Source: Amphiura filiformis (taxonomy: Eukaryota; Echinodermata; Ophiuroidea; Amphilepidida; Amphiuridae). Taken from it: a DNA stretch of 64,000 nt. The DNA itself is not shown here. Numbering within the stretch: position 1 is the first letter of the stretch. More notes on this DNA, generated by a model. It searched no databases, was not told where the DNA came from, and saw nothing but the letters and a program-made list of their open reading frames with translations. Where the stretch lies: contig NC_092628.1 in NCBI RefSeq assembly GCF_039555335.1, positions 82,114,315 through 82,178,314 of the forward strand. The letters run 5' to 3'.

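Larger units (their letters stand above)
58705..64000 (+). repeat. Block C, with 1.24-kb tandem sub-units
   Basis: Starts like A and B, then the three-exon segment (PDIS, PGIS, PAVP) plus LINE fossil repeats: U1 58864-60088, U2 60089-61328, U3 61329-62390, U4 62391-63644, U5 from 63645. Each junction joins the fossil at ccattggttg to tgcacctggagggtgttg. U3 lacks its PAVP exon. U2 and U4, and U3 and U5, share private differences. Confidence 0.88.

Noticed and set aside
1-64000. CRISPR-like array of regularly spaced short repeats
   Set aside because: The repeated units are protein-coding exons with splice sites and irregular, long spacers in an intron-rich eukaryotic setting.

Overview
The window is intronic, AT-rich metazoan DNA. 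It has GT..AG mini-exons, tRNA-derived SINEs, APE-type LINEs (one with an N-terminal PHD finger and a 2A-like NPGP motif) and many MITEs and foldback elements. These fit an invertebrate deuterostome such as an echinoderm or hemichordate, but the species cannot be fixed from the sequence.

One plus-strand gene runs through the whole window, and neither its first nor its last exon is present. It is an array of tiny exons, almost all exactly 69 bp, each encoding one 23-residue thrombospondin type 3 (C-type) calcium-binding motif: D-N-C-P-x3-N-x2-Q-x-D-x-D-x-D-x2-G-D-x-C. All introns are phase 1. The last base of each exon (G) and the first two of the next (AT or AC) make the Asp that opens the next repeat, so any exon can be lost, added or skipped without shifting the frame. 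I count 70 full 69-bp exons, 3 shorter 54-bp exons (18 residues), 1 exon cut by the window edge, 1 exon split by a MITE, 2 exons of 68 bp (frame-shifting) and about a dozen decayed or truncated exon remnants. Known thrombospondins carry only a short run of such motifs, so this would be a very large Ca-binding, disulfide-rich array protein, probably extracellular (inferred).

The array grew by nested duplication. Region X (about 0.5-11.3 kb) and region Y (about 14.5-21.5 kb) carry the same exon series. Block A (26.26-39.23 kb) is repeated as block B (39.24-58.70 kb) and begins again as block C (58.7 kb on). Inside C a 1.24-kb unit of three exons plus a LINE fossil is tandemly repeated, and alternate units share private changes, implying a later two-unit (about 2.3 kb) duplication.

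Mobile elements fill the introns and some exons. They include a 4.4-kb CR1/L2-type LINE in block B with a 63-bp target duplication, a 5'-truncated LINE at 55.8-57.5 kb itself holding a nested insert, a LINE 3' end abutting a truncated exon at 24.5 kb, hAT-like MITEs at 12.0 and 57.9 kb with 8-bp duplications, TTAA-target (piggyBac-like) MITEs at 16.8, 32.8 and 50.0 kb, a 485-bp TIR element at 2.2 kb, a 618-bp TIR element inside an exon at 54.3 kb, and several foldback elements and satellites rich in GGTCAAAGGTCA. Because blocks A and B are paralogous, many insertions can be read against an empty site within the window.
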